Notes under the pieces: generated by a model
What the model saw: only the letters and a program-made list of their open reading frames with translations
Database searches by the model: none
What the model was told of the DNA's origin: nothing
Made by a program: the position numbers and the translations under genes
NCBI GenBank assembly: GCA_023512835.1
Contig: CM042087.1
Span: 40,986,517 to 41,050,516, forward strand
Reading direction: 5' to 3'
Origin: Taxillus chinensis
Lineage: Eukaryota; Streptophyta; Magnoliopsida; Santalales; Loranthaceae
Length of the DNA: 64,000 nt
Part shown: in pieces, positions 36,729-48,910 of the stretch
Layout: every line of letters begins with the position of its first letter
Numbering within the stretch: the stretch's first letter is position 1

Positions 36729-37641
36729 TAATAGCCTTGGTGTCAGAGAGAGCTATGGGGCATCAAAATTGAGAGAAAAATGAATGAAAATAATGTGCTT
36801 GGTCTTCATCTTCCCTCATTTGAAATTTATGGAGAAGGGTCCTCCGTTAGGACTCTAAAAAAACTGTCCCTCTCACACATAAGCATTTAGTTATGGAGGT
36901 GTCGTATTGGTTGCAATGCGGGTTCGCCTATTTTTGTTTTTTGTTTTCTGATTTCTTCTTTTTTTCACTCTTTTCCTTATCAAACAAATTTCCGTTTGGG
37001 GAGTAGGAACATAATAATGTTGTTGCCTGTGCATGACGAATATGAGATTTGACTGCAATGTTTTATGCAGTTGTTGCCTGTCCATTACACGCCATAGTAA
37101 TGTTGGTTCCTATGACGTTTTGCATTAGGCAATGTACCTGGATTTCCAACAATATTTGCATACAATTTCTTGACCTCATACTACGATGCACGAGGGATTT
37201 GTACCCATACTCGCAAAACTACTTTCAATTTCCATTGTTTAAGAGTAGAACTCCACCAGCAGGCAATAAGTGCAAGGGTGTCAATTCATTGGTATATACT
37301 AGGGCAGATTCAAAGCTTCTTCCAATTCCATAAAATTTAAAGCTTCTCAGCCCCCAATCAAGCTTTTCTTGACGAGTGGTGATTCTTCTCCAGGTGCTTT
37401 GATATATTACTTCTTGTCACTGAATTAATCTTATCAATATTGAAGCCACCTTTGAGCCCAATATTGAAGCTTTTGAATGTGAACCAAATTTAAATTTACA
37501 TGATTCTAGGGAAGCATCTTAAGAAGTAATGAGAAGCATTATTTTGATTCCAACGTAAAAATACTATTATCACATTCAAAGAAACAGCAATTGAGCACCC
37601 AATTAGAAGAAGATGATGATGATGATGATGATGACAGTGAG
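36481..37641. repeat. 1.16-kb tandem duplication, unit A
   Basis: Unit A is repeated as unit B (37648-38802) with offset ~1167-1169 and high identity. It contains part of the copia gag frame, the primer-binding site, an LTR-like sequence and ~900 bases of flanking DNA ending in a GAT-repeat. The two units differ in small indels, for example seven GAT-type triplets here against GAA/GAT mixtures in unit B. Confidence 0.9.
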
Positions 37642-37647
37642 AATATG

Positions 37648-38802
37648 GAAATGGAAATGGATGATGGGAGAGAATATGGAAGTGACAGGTGGGTCGGTAG
37701 CCATAGGAGTGGGAACAGATGTAGATGTAAAGGAAGCCTGGGTTGCTACGTTGGGATATAAATTTTCGAAGGATTGTAGTCTACTCTGATACCGTAAAGA
37801 TTTGGAATATCTCGTTATTTTTTTTATCCCATCTACAGGAGTACAAGGCCTTTTAATAGCCTATTTACTTAACTTGCTTGGTATATCGATCAATTACATA
37901 ATAGCCTTGGTGTCAGAGATAGCTATGGGGCATCAAAATTGAGAGAAAAATGAATGAAAATAATGTGCTTGGTCTTCATCTTCCCTCCGTAAGGACACTA
38001 AAAAAATTGTCCCTCTCACACAACAAACATTTAGTTTTGGAGGTGTCGTATTGGTTGCAATGGGGGTTCGCCTACATTTGTTTTATGTTTTGTGATTTCT
38101 TTTTTTCATTCTTTTCCTTTTTAAACAAATTTCCGTTTGGGGAGTAGGAACATAATAATGTCGTTGCCTGTGCATGACGAATATGAGATTTAACTGCAAT
38201 GTTTTATGCAGTTGTTGCCTGTGCTCTACACACCATAGTAATGTTGGTTCCTATGACGTTTGCATTAGACAATGTACCTGGATTTCCAACAATTAACATT
38301 TGCATACAATTTCTTGACCTCTTACTATGATGCATGAGGGATTTGTACCCATATTCACAAAACTACTTTCAATTTCCATTGACCACTGTTTAAGTGCAGA
38401 ACTCCTCCAGCAGGCAATAAGTGCAAGGGTGTCAATTCATTGGTATATACTATGGCAGATTCAAAGCTTCTTCCAATTCCATAGAATTTAAAGCTTCTCA
38501 GCCCCCAATGAAGCTTCTCTTGACGATTGGTGATTCTTCTCCAGGTGCTTTGATATAATATTACTAGTTGTCACTGAATTAATCTTATCAATAGACGCCT
38601 GCAATATTGAAGCCACCTTTGAGCCCAATATTGAAGCTTTTGAATGTGAACCAAATTTAAATTTGCATGATTCTAGGGAAGCATCTTAAGAAGTAATGAC
38701 AAGCATTATTTTGATTCCAACGTAAAAATACTATTATCACATCCAACGAAACAGCAATTGAGCACCCAATTAGAAGAAGAAGAAGATGAAGATGACAGTG
38801 AG
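37648..38802. repeat. 1.16-kb tandem duplication, unit B
   Basis: Second unit. Its own LTR-like copy is at 37793-37898 with the primer-binding site beside it. Its right end is 31 bases from the PIP2 stop codon, so the aquaporin 3' UTR falls within this unit and a near-copy of that UTR lies in unit A. Confidence 0.9.
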
Positions 38803-38833
38803 CATGCTAGATCAAAGATTAGAAGAGACATTT

Positions 38834-40889
38834 TCAGACGCTGGGTTGGCTCCGGAAGGACCCAAGTGCCTTAACAGCCCCAGCCCTCAGAATGAACTGG
38901 TGGTAGAAGGCCGCTGCTCCTGCCCCTAGGAAGGGTCCCACCCAGAATATCCACTGCAATTCCAGATGAAATTAGTTATTTAATTTAATTTATTTTGTCT
39001 TGGTGGATGAATTTATAAACGAAACAATGGATTAAATATTCAAAATTAACATAAGTAAACATACTTGGTCGTTCCAGGCCTTGGTGTTGTTGTACATGAC
39101 GGCGGCTCCAAGGCTCCGGGCAGGGTTGATGCCGGTGCCGGTGATTGGGATGGTGGCCAGATGAACTATGAACACCGCGAACCCAATGGGAAGTGGCGCC
39201 AATACCTTCAATCACACATCACCATTTCAACATATATGCTTCATTTTCTTCTCCCGAATAGGTCAATGAATGATTAAAACGCACCCACTCCCTCCTTGGA
39301 ACATTAGTAGAATTTTACAATATAAATAAAATTTCAGAGTTGTTGCATCTGTTAATTTCTCAGGCTAAAAGTTTTTAGAAGACAACAATTAAACAAACCA
39401 ACCACAGGAGTTTGATAAATCTAAGCCGGTGCATGTTACTGATAGTCTGATAACAAGTAAATTAATATATACTATTTATGTGGCTTTACAAATCAATCCT
39501 GGCCACACAGGAGTGATCCAAAATCCCACCAAATCTAGACCTGCCCATGTTAGCAACCCCCCTAAGATCTGTAACTTTATATAGAAAGTTTTATTTACCT
39601 TAGTGCAATGTCACATCTGTATTAAAATTTTGTTTTGATTAAATAATATATTGAAATGAAAGGCATGATTAAGCTGCTGTCCGTCCGATGAACATGATCT
39701 GAAGAAGATCTCCACAACCATGTGGCGTTTATGCAACAATAATGTTTTAATTCCTCATTGAACCTTTAATTTTTTTCCTGCCACTTCTTTTTATTCTGAA
39801 CTATAATTTATTAATTGACCACAGTATATTTTATAGTTCATACTCGAGACACATCATAATAAGTTAAGTTGTAAATTAAAAGTAATAAGTTAACGTTGAG
39901 TTGAGTCTACTTAAATTTGGAAAAAGAAAACAAAAGGATTGTAATAAAGCATATATATATGGTTATTTGTAGTTGGGTGATGTGCTTACGGGAACGTGGG
40001 AGTCACGGGCACTGCGCTTGGGGTCCGTGGCGGAGAAGACGGTGTAGACAAGCACGAAGGTGCCAATGATCTCCGCCGACAGACCCACGCGGGTGCTGTA
40101 CCCCGCAGACAGCTCGTTGGCGCCGCCGCCGTACCGGTTGTAATGAGACTTCTGAAACGACTTCACCAGCGCCACCCCGCAGATCGCCCCTAGGCACTGC
40201 GCCACCATGTACATCACCGCCCGCAACAGTGACACCTTCCGTGCCAGAAACAGCCCCAGCGTCACCGCCGGATTTATGTGTCCCCCTGACCAAACAATCC
40301 ATCGTTAAAATGTCGTGTACCATGTGTACCAGCATCACATTATTTTTTTTATTTTTTTTTTTAAAATTTTTGGAAGCCGTGACAACATAGTAAGATGTTG
40401 CGGACCCACTGATCCAACAAAATTGGTGAGTCTCAGCATATTATAAGATTTATGTAAGGTTTTTTTTGCCATGTGACCAAAAACCGTATATATTCATTAA
40501 TTCCACCTCCGGTTGAACTCTCTTGTCGGCCCGGGAACATTGGGTCAAGTAATACGTAACAGAAAGGATTATATCATACCGGAGATGCCGGCGGTGCAGT
40601 AGACAAGGACGAAGATCATGCCCCCGAAGGCCCAGGCGATGCCTAGTATGCCTACGCCGCCGCACTGGTCGCCGTTGGCGGTGGTGTCGGTCTGGCTCTT
40701 GTAGCCGATGACGGTGAGGACGGTGACGTAGAGGAAGAGGAGGGTGGCGATGAACTCGGCGATGAGGGCTCTGTAGAAGGACCATTTGGTGAGCTCGACG
40801 GCGTCCACTAGCGGCACCGGTGGCGGGTCGATGTAATCTTTGGCCGAGAATGACCCGGGTTCTCCCACCTCCGCGCCCCCCTTCGCCAT
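38834..40889 (-). CDS. PIP2: Plasma-membrane aquaporin, PIP2 type
   Basis: Exons 40580-40889, 39990-40285, 39065-39205 and 38834-38953, all GT-AG and in phase, give 288 residues. It is a six-helix water channel of the plasma membrane. NPA motifs are at 108-110 and 229-231. The ar/R filter residues Phe88, His217, Thr226 and Arg232 are the strict water-type set. Regulatory residues of PIP2 proteins are conserved: loop B Ser122 in RKVS, loop D His200 in RDSHVP (pH gating), and C-terminal Ser281 and Ser284 in GSFRSQPSV. The short N-terminus with [13 protein letters not shown] and the Ser-bearing C-tail place it in PIP2 rather than PIP1. The 5' leader/promoter holds (GA)n and (GT)n tracts. The 3' flank is tandemly duplicated with a retroelement fragment. 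The isoform number cannot be assigned. Confidence 0.97.
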
Positions 40890-40964
40890 ATTTAATATGT
40901 TCAGATTAATGTCGGAACAAAGAACAAGAACGTTAATGTGTTGCTCCGGCTGCCTGCTGCAGCT

Positions 40965-41015
40965 GAGAGAGAGAGAGAGAGAGAGACAGAGAGACAGAGA
41001 GAGGGAGAGGGAGAG
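40965..41015. repeat. (GA)n-rich tract upstream of PIP2
   Basis: Interrupted GA repeat 76-126 bases upstream of the PIP2 ATG; on the gene's strand it is a CT tract, common in plant leaders. Confidence 0.93.
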
Positions 41016-41042
41016 GTTAGGCTTTGTTTGGTGGGTGATGGG

Positions 41043-41049
41043 GTATTTA
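41043..41049 (-). promoter_or_regulatory. Candidate TATA box of PIP2
   Basis: CCCCATAAATACCCC on the minus strand, about 155 bases upstream of the ATG and just upstream of the CT-rich leader. Motif and position only. Confidence 0.35.
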
Positions 41050-41066
41050 TGGGGTTTAAAAGTGGA

Positions 41067-41094
<28 letters not shown>
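41067..41094. repeat. (GT)n microsatellite upstream of PIP2
   Basis: Fourteen GT units; with the GA tract it makes this promoter likely to vary in length between individuals. Confidence 0.95.
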
Positions 41095-41097
<3 letters not shown>

Positions 41098-41301
41098 TAT
41101 GGTGTTATTTATTTTAGTGGGGAGATGGTTTTTTCACTTTCACCGACCCCAACCCCAAAAGAAGATGAAGATGGGCGTTTTCTAGGGAGTGGCTGGCTGG
41201 CCAAGTGACACCACTTACCACTTTCGACCCAACTTGCTAATTTTCTTCTTTGCTTGTATCAGTGGGAAAGAAACAAATTTATTTTCTCCCACTAATCACT
41301 A

Positions 41302-41330
41302 CTTTCTTTCTTTCTTTCTTTCTTTCTTTT
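41302..41330. repeat. (CTTT)n microsatellite
   Basis: Seven tetramer units. Confidence 0.93.
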
Positions 41331-43600
41331 GTCAATCTACATGCAGGAGTGAAAGTACAAAGCTAAATTGCTTTAATGGTGAGTCACCCCTGGAGCAAGA
41401 GTTTAGATCGTTATTATGATACAATACATTAAAATTATGTAGTTTAAATAATTTTTAAAAAAAATTACAGACTAAAACAGCGTAGGAGGCAAGGCGCAAG
41501 AGGTATTTATGTAAAATTGAAATTTTAAAAATTGACCAAAATCAAATTAACTATTTACTATTTTTATTAACCTATGGTATATTTAAATATTTAATCAATT
41601 ATATTATGATGTTATTCACAAATCGTTATGGCGCGTTGTGTTTCTAGTAAGTACCGAATTTATCCAAAATCATATCCGAGACCGAAATTGGAATTTAAAA
41701 TTTGGATGGTTGATTTGGGCTAGATTATAAACCGGCCTAACCTGCCAATAAAAACCTTTATTTGACATATATTCATATTACTCCTCATGTCTACTCAATT
41801 TATTTATTTTTTATATTCGTTAGCCTACCCTCTTTCTTTCAAAAGTCCAATTCAATCTTATCTATCAAAAGGCCAATCATAAAAATATTCCGATCAAAGG
41901 TCATTTATTATTCATTTTCTTACTCGATATCTTCCACGCCATATCGTCATTGGGAGAATCATAATTTATAAATATATATATATATATATATCCATTATTT
42001 CACTAAAACAGTTTTCAATCGGTTATTGGATCAGAATATTGTTTCAATCGGTTATTGGAACAGTTATCTGGGCTTCGTAATAAAATAAAAATGAATTTCT
42101 GGATAATTCTTTGATGTTGTATATTGAAAAAAATTGCTAGCTGAATTTTAAAATATATTATTATTTTTTATTTAAAGATTTAACTTTTGATTAAATTGAA
42201 TTGGAAGTCACTTTAATTTTATATATTTAAAAATTTTATTCCAACCTCTCTAATCAAACTTTCTAAATGCAAAAATCTACGGGGTGAAAAATAAGTCATT
42301 ATCACTGGATGCATAAATCTACCAAGTGAGAAATAGATTTCATCTAGCGATTTAGCTGTCACGTGTAAAAAAATATTTCATGAAAATTATTTACGGCTAT
42401 ATGAAAAAGAAAGCTTCACTTATTAGGCTACAATAAGATTTTAATTTTTAATTTTATATTAAAATTTAATGTATTGTTATCTTGTATTTATAAATAATTT
42501 ACATTTAAGTAAAATTGTTTTTGTTAGTTAATTAGTTCATTAATATATTTAAAGTTATAATTTTACAATTGAAATAGTATTTTATATCTAACATTAAATA
42601 AGATTTCGTAAATATAAATCAAATAAACATTTTCAGCCAAAGTCGATATATTTTAAAAATCAATTTAGACCATAACTTTTAGAAGTTATTGTCTATTATC
42701 TAAAGTTATATATATATATTGATGTACTCTCATAAGGTTTAAGTATTAATATTATCATATATTTTATAGTATGTTTATTTATGCTAAGATAAAACAAAGC
42801 GTGTCTAATTAATTGAAAGTTAATATATTTAAACTTATAATAGGGATAATGTTGTGCGGATATGTAAAAATATCACTTCTAAAGATTAACAATGAAAGTA
42901 TATCTATGTATATATAGATATGATCGAGAATTAAACGTGTTGAGTGATAGCCTATGTTGTTATTGTTAGAAAAAGAAGAAGAAAATGTTGTTGTTCATGT
43001 ATTCTTGCAACCCCATGAGTTTAGCCCAACGGTGAAGTCCTAGCTAGAAAAGAAAAGCACTGGCGTTGACTTTTATTGAACGCACATAATGTTGATTTGA
43101 TAGGTTTGTAGACTAATATCATTTTCTCACAAGATTAGTTTTTGTAAGAATTTATGTGTTGCCGCACCATTGAAAAGATATTCAACAACAATCAAAGAAA
43201 TTTAAATAGGTAGAATACTCTTCCATGACATCTTTTTTTTTTTTTTTTTGTTCACGAACTTACTTGTAACACTGAACTAATCAAACTTTTCATATTGGCT
43301 CAAACAATTGCCATCTTCATTTAAACAAATGAAAGATTTGTTAAGTCTTAATTAAAGATTTGATTGTTATACTTTTCGGAACATAAAATCACGAGACCCA
43401 TGATCTCGGGAAGCATATAATATTTTAATAATAATAACGTGTTCATGGTTTTTCCATTAAACAAAACCGAACACACATGTTTTTGCGACCTCTTTCGTGA
43501 ATTTAAAACTAGAAAAAATGTTCATTTAGACGGTGAGGTGAAGCAAGACCCTAGCGTCCTAGGCTAGTAGGCTACTAACCGTGAACGCCTAGGAACCTAC
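41331..43600. other. AT-rich intergenic DNA
   Basis: No coding exon is supported. It contains an (AT)n tract at 41972-41991 and long A/T-rich stretches. A phrase near 43018-43045 (GTTTAGCCCAACGGTGAAGTCC) has an A-box-like look but no B box was found. Confidence 0.55.
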
Positions 43601-44060
43601 GACATTTCCGACACGTCACCCTCCCTTCACGTGAGATGTTCCGTTACAACGGGAAATTTTCCGAAGCACCACCTTGAAAAATTCAAATCAATGCTCATGG
43701 TTTCGACAGCCGCGAAAAGCTGTCGATCGCTCGTGACGGCCACGTGCGCGAAAGTGGGTTCAGTTTATGGGTGGGTGAGCGCGCAGAGCAGTCAGCGGCA
43801 CAGCCGAAGTAGATACGTGGCCGATTCCAATTGGTTGGGCGCCTTGCTCCGCGGTTTGAATGTGAGATCTGAGAAAGTGCCACGTGGAGAAGGCTGGACC
43901 TTTCGTCTGAAGGACAGCTGGACTTTTTGATTGCCTTCGCGTGAAAGGTGGGAGAAATAGACGGCTTAGGATTGCTTGGCGGTTCATCGCTTGTGATGAG
44001 AGGCAGCACAGCGCAAGTAGTGTTGCTTAAGAACACTCGATCACAATTTTACAGCTGACA
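43600..44060. promoter_or_regulatory. Orphan promoter-like island with three G-boxes
   Basis: A GC-rich island in AT-rich DNA with CACGTG at 43628-43633, 43741-43746 and 43881-43886, an additional ACGTGGC at ~43815 and CCAATTGG near 43828. G-boxes of this kind bind bZIP and bHLH factors in light, ABA and stress promoters. No coding exon is found on either side for several kilobases, so it may serve a non-coding transcript or be left from a lost gene. Confidence 0.4.
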
Positions 44061-46500
44061 GATGGTGATGGAATCATTTACTCATTCTGGAGTGATGGAA
44101 GCATTTTATCACATTTTGTTGATTTTGAGCTCATGACATTGCAATAAATACTTTTACGTTGAATTCTCCATTTTATAAAATTAATAATTATCTTTACACT
44201 AAACTAGGTAATATATTAATTAAAGATATATAGAAGAATAGAGTTTTTATTCATGTTTCACTGACTTCTTCATTTTTATTTTGAATGTGAATTGTACATT
44301 TATTTTTATAATTTATTCATTTTTTAAAATTTATTATATCTCATTCTTTGTTTTTATTTCTATTATTTTAATAAAAAATAATGTATTTTTTATTTACTAA
44401 TTTTTTCATGTACCTCATTTATTATAATCAATTAACAGTTTACACGTGTCAAAATACATATTAAAATTTTATAAGATAAATATTTAGTAATATAGTATTC
44501 ATTGCTTATCTTAATGTCTTCTTTTAGATAATCTGATAGATTTTTATTTTTTGTTTACAAATCTGTAAAAAAAATCTTAAATTATTAAGAATTGTTGATT
44601 TGCCAACCCTCACGTTTATGTTCTTACACCGAGTATACATTCCATCTTTAGGATATTCTAAGCTCTTGGATTCATAAATATAAGCTTACGTTGTTGTGAT
44701 TTGCCTCGAACTTATTGTCTCTCTTTTGTTTTGTAGACAACACCTCAACACTTTGCAACATGGACTAATAATATTGCTTATTTACAACATAAATGGTCAT
44801 ATCTTTTCTAAAATGCTCCTTTTGTCTTAATCATAACTATTTTTCAGAAAAAAAGAGGTATATAAAAGACAATGCTATTTACTCATCACGATAAAGTCTC
44901 CATATTTAGCCTAAATATCATTAAAATCATGAACCACTACACATATATCATTTAACACTCCAAAGCTCTTAATATCTATGCTAATTGTCTTAATCACAAC
45001 TATTTTTTATCATCAACCACTTTTATTATCTGTTAGATTTATAAACTAACTTATAAAAAATCCACCTGACCACGGTATGTATTAGTTAAACAATTTTAAA
45101 ATTTATATTATTAAATAAATATTTTCCGTTTGAAATAAACTTGTCCCTTTCATCCACAGAAACATAAAGTTATTTATTGGATATCACATTGAATATAGCC
45201 TTGGATGCTACAATAATTTAAAGCCAGTAGACAATCAATATAAATAATAAATTCATTAGCTTTGAGATAGAACTTTATTTCTTTACGATTTTCACGATAG
45301 GCTTTCTTTCTTTGTTGTATATAACTTACTTTCTTAGAGCACTAATAATGACTTCTAAACAAGTTTTGTAAAATTTACAGTTTTAAATTATTTTTTGCAT
45401 CCATATACAAATATATATCACAATAGATTCCATAAATTACCCTTTATATCCTAAAATAATACTACTTATTTTATCTAATAATATTTTTTTTATAATTTAA
45501 TATGAAATAAAAGTTAATGTTACAGAAACGTGAAGGTGAGAGGTGAGAGAAATTTTTTAGATATAATTTAATAATTATATGGAGTGAATAATACCAATAC
45601 ATGTGAAAAATCTTGTATAAATATTATAGAAAAAGTTAAATATAAGTCATATGAGAATGATTTTATTACTTTTAATTTTTTTCCCTACATATAAGAAAAC
45701 GGACTTATATAGAGAATATGTTATTAGTGTTTTTATAACTTTATATAACTCCAAAAAAAAATGCAACAAGTCTTTTTTTTTTTAATATAAAACAACGACT
45801 ATGCCTACTAGCATTACAGTTCATCTAGAATAATTTATCAAAATATGAAAATGCTAAGAGAGGTGATGTGTTTAGTTTCTCGTGTTTAAAAGAGTATAGT
45901 TTCAATTTTGGTAGGCAATATACTTGATGATAATGACTTTACTTGGGTAAATTATATCCATCACCAATTTTTTAAAATTCACATAATATCAGCTCATTCT
46001 AAATTCCTAATAGCTAACGAAGATTTATTTATTTATTTATTGTTTCCAAATTAGTCTTGAATCCAACTAAGTTTATATATTACCCTTTACCAAAAATTTT
46101 GAAAAAACGTGAGATTTTAATAAACACATCTTACTCGTTTGATGATATAGTATTATTATTACAAATTTTTTTTTAAAAAATAATAAATCCGATGAATTTT
46201 AAAATTTGACTTAAGGCGTCTATTCAATTCTCTTTCCAGACCAGTCAGGCCAAACAACGAACCCATCAGGACCTATTTTCGGGATGAAGCATGCACGAAC
46301 ATTCAACGAAACAACGCGAACACTTCAAGGGTATTTGGGTAGACAATAGATGTAGACTACAATTTGGGTAGACTCTTTACGGGGAACAATTCTTAAGAAA
46401 TGGGCGACTATTTAACTTTTCTGGAAAGAAATAGAGAGTTTTGGTCATTTTGTTTATACAAAATAATAAGAAATATATATATATATATATATATCTAAAA
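44061..46500. other. AT-rich intergenic DNA
   Basis: No gene or clear element seen. It ends in an (AT)n tract at 46473-46494. Confidence 0.55.
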
Positions 46501-48910
46501 TTTAACATGGTAGGGTCATAAGGGGGCGAGGGCGAGGCATTATTAGCACTCGGGTTAAAAAACAGAGGAGGTCGTCGGACGTCGGCGACGGAGGACTGGA
46601 CTGGAAGACAGACCGGCTGAGTGGGTGAGGTGAGGAGGAGAAGGGTCTGAGGGGGACCAGATCGGAGGAGGTGTCGAACAAGGCTGGAACCAGCAAGTCG
46701 TCGCCCCCCTGCAATGACGACAACTCAGCGACAGAGACGAAGGACCGAAGTTGGTGGAGAGGTCGTAGCGGGTGATATTGGGGCCGATCTCCTCGTCGTA
46801 GTGGTCGCTGCCTGCCGCTGTTCAAGGAGTCGTACGAGTTATGGGATGGGAGGGACATCATCAAATCAATATATGCGTTTTACAAGCGTGGTGAACCGAT
46901 CGAGCTGAGGTTCTTGTTTAAATAGTAGACTCATACATTTTTTTAGTCATTCTTCATCAAAAACAGGATTCGGATGCTGCCAACCACGACCACGTTCCTT
47001 GGCCATCCTCACCACCGCCGTCAGCCACGCCTAACGTTCCTCCCCCCATCCGGATCATCAATCGAGCAGGTCTCGTATGATCCAACCTGCTTAAATCAAG
47101 CACATTCCAAAATGCTCGAGTCTTTGTTCAGGCATAGGTTATTATTTCTTTTACGGTAATTTCTGATGAAAACTTTAAACGATCATAACTTTGAACTTTG
47201 AGCATAATGATTCAATTTAGGCTTATTTTTTTATTTGTAGGTATCGACGAGAGTTACGATGTCCAAACTCCCAAAGGAGGTTGCAGCTCTCAGATTTCCA
47301 AAAAACTCATTCTTTCGCCTCTAAATCCTATGTTTTACTTTTCTGTTTAGATTTACCGTTCAAGGCTCATTGCTACTTCTTTCGTTCTTTTTCTCTTTAT
47401 CTCAGATGTGGTGCGCTGCACGTTAAGTTTTAAGTAATTTTACTGATATACAATTGTCACATTAATTAAATATTATTTGTATTCACAAAAATTATTTGTG
47501 AAAAAATAATTAATAAATTAATTATTAAATATAAAAATTATTTTAAATAAAATCAGATATTTTTAGTTTTTTATTATAATTATAATATTATCCTAAAATA
47601 AATATAATAATATTTAAATATTTTAAAGAACGATAATATTTTTTTTTTTTTTTGAAAAACAGCAATAAATATCTGCTGTTCAAATATTTTTAGTAATTTT
47701 TTTTTTATGATTTTACTACTGTATTTGTATATGTGAAGAGTTCGCAAACGCTATAATTTAAAGCCTATGTTTCCCTCGATTTATGTTCAAACACAATTTC
47801 CTATTGGACTCATTTCAATTCGTTTACACAGCTCTCTAACTCTCACACCATGGTGCAGACATGGACCATGGTACGGGGAGGGGAGTGCGACATGGGTAGG
47901 GGGCCGGGTGTGGCTGAACTAGGGAGAGTTCCTCTCGTTTTGTTGAAGGCACAAATCCATAAGCCTTGGGCAACGGTGATGGGGATGGTGAGCGGCAACC
48001 GACGACCTACATCCATATAGCTGCAACCGGAGAGGCATGCCAAACTGGATAGAGGACAGTGCGTGAGAAAAAATTATTTTAATTATAAATAATTAAATTT
48101 AATAAATGATTGATTAAAAGTCAAATTCGCTGTAGATGTAGAAAGTATATTGAATGTTCATTCTATACTATCTTTAAAAATATAATTATTTTTAAAAATT
48201 ACGAATAAATTTTTATTATTTATAAATTATTTTAAATTTATTTATTTTTAAAATTAATATTATTCTATCAAACATTATCTTATTTTTGGCTTTTTGAGAG
48301 ACTTAAAATGTCAAAAGAGCATCTTCAATCAAACATAACTAAATTAAGTAGCTAAAACTATTTTTAGTTTACTATAGTAATGATATTTTAATCTTACACC
48401 ATTTATATTTTTACTTGACTATTCTTTTTTTTCAATCAATTTTTATCTATATTATATCAAAATTTCTAATTTCTATTTTTCTCTTCCCAAATCTCTACTA
48501 TGTGTTGGCCTAAGTGGGGGAGGGTGGTTCAGACGGCAATCGGGGGATGGGGGGGGCGACCGGGGTGGGTGGAGAGGGGAAACATGACAAAAGGATCGGA
48601 GGGACAGCAGCAAAAAGAGATCGGGAACATAGGAATAATTTAAAGCCTATGTTTCCCTCAGGGGGAGGGGGAATTTCAACAAATAAGTGACATGCATAAG
48701 TAGGAACAAAGAACACGACTCAGGCATAGATGCCATCCAGCCCAAAAACCAAAACCTACAAAGCAACCACCTAGAAGGTGAGGCCAAATCCAGCGAGGAA
48801 GGCGGAGCGGCCGCCGGCTACCATGACTTAGCCTACGGCCCCAAGCGAGCGGAGCAGCGCAGGAGGCAGCCAAAGAAGCTACTATCGTGTCCATGAACTA
48901 AAGAATAAAA
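46501..48910. other. Mosaic of GC-rich coding-like fragments in AT-rich DNA
   Basis: Three GC-rich islands (46.53-47.11, 47.85-48.05, 48.51-48.90 kb) lie in AT-rich sequence. The plus frame 46818-46925 reads like protein (ESYELWDGRDIIKSIYAFYK) and stops at 46923, but an upstream continuation needs a frameshift. No family is recognised. A perfect 25-base direct repeat occurs at 47753-47777 and 48635-48659. Captured gene fragments of a Helitron or Pack-MULE would look like this, but no termini were found. Confidence 0.35.

Noticed and set aside
48676..48894. Minus frame with a hydrophobic C-terminus, possible small membrane protein
   Set aside because: No family resemblance, inside a mosaic of fragments, and competing frames look equally open.
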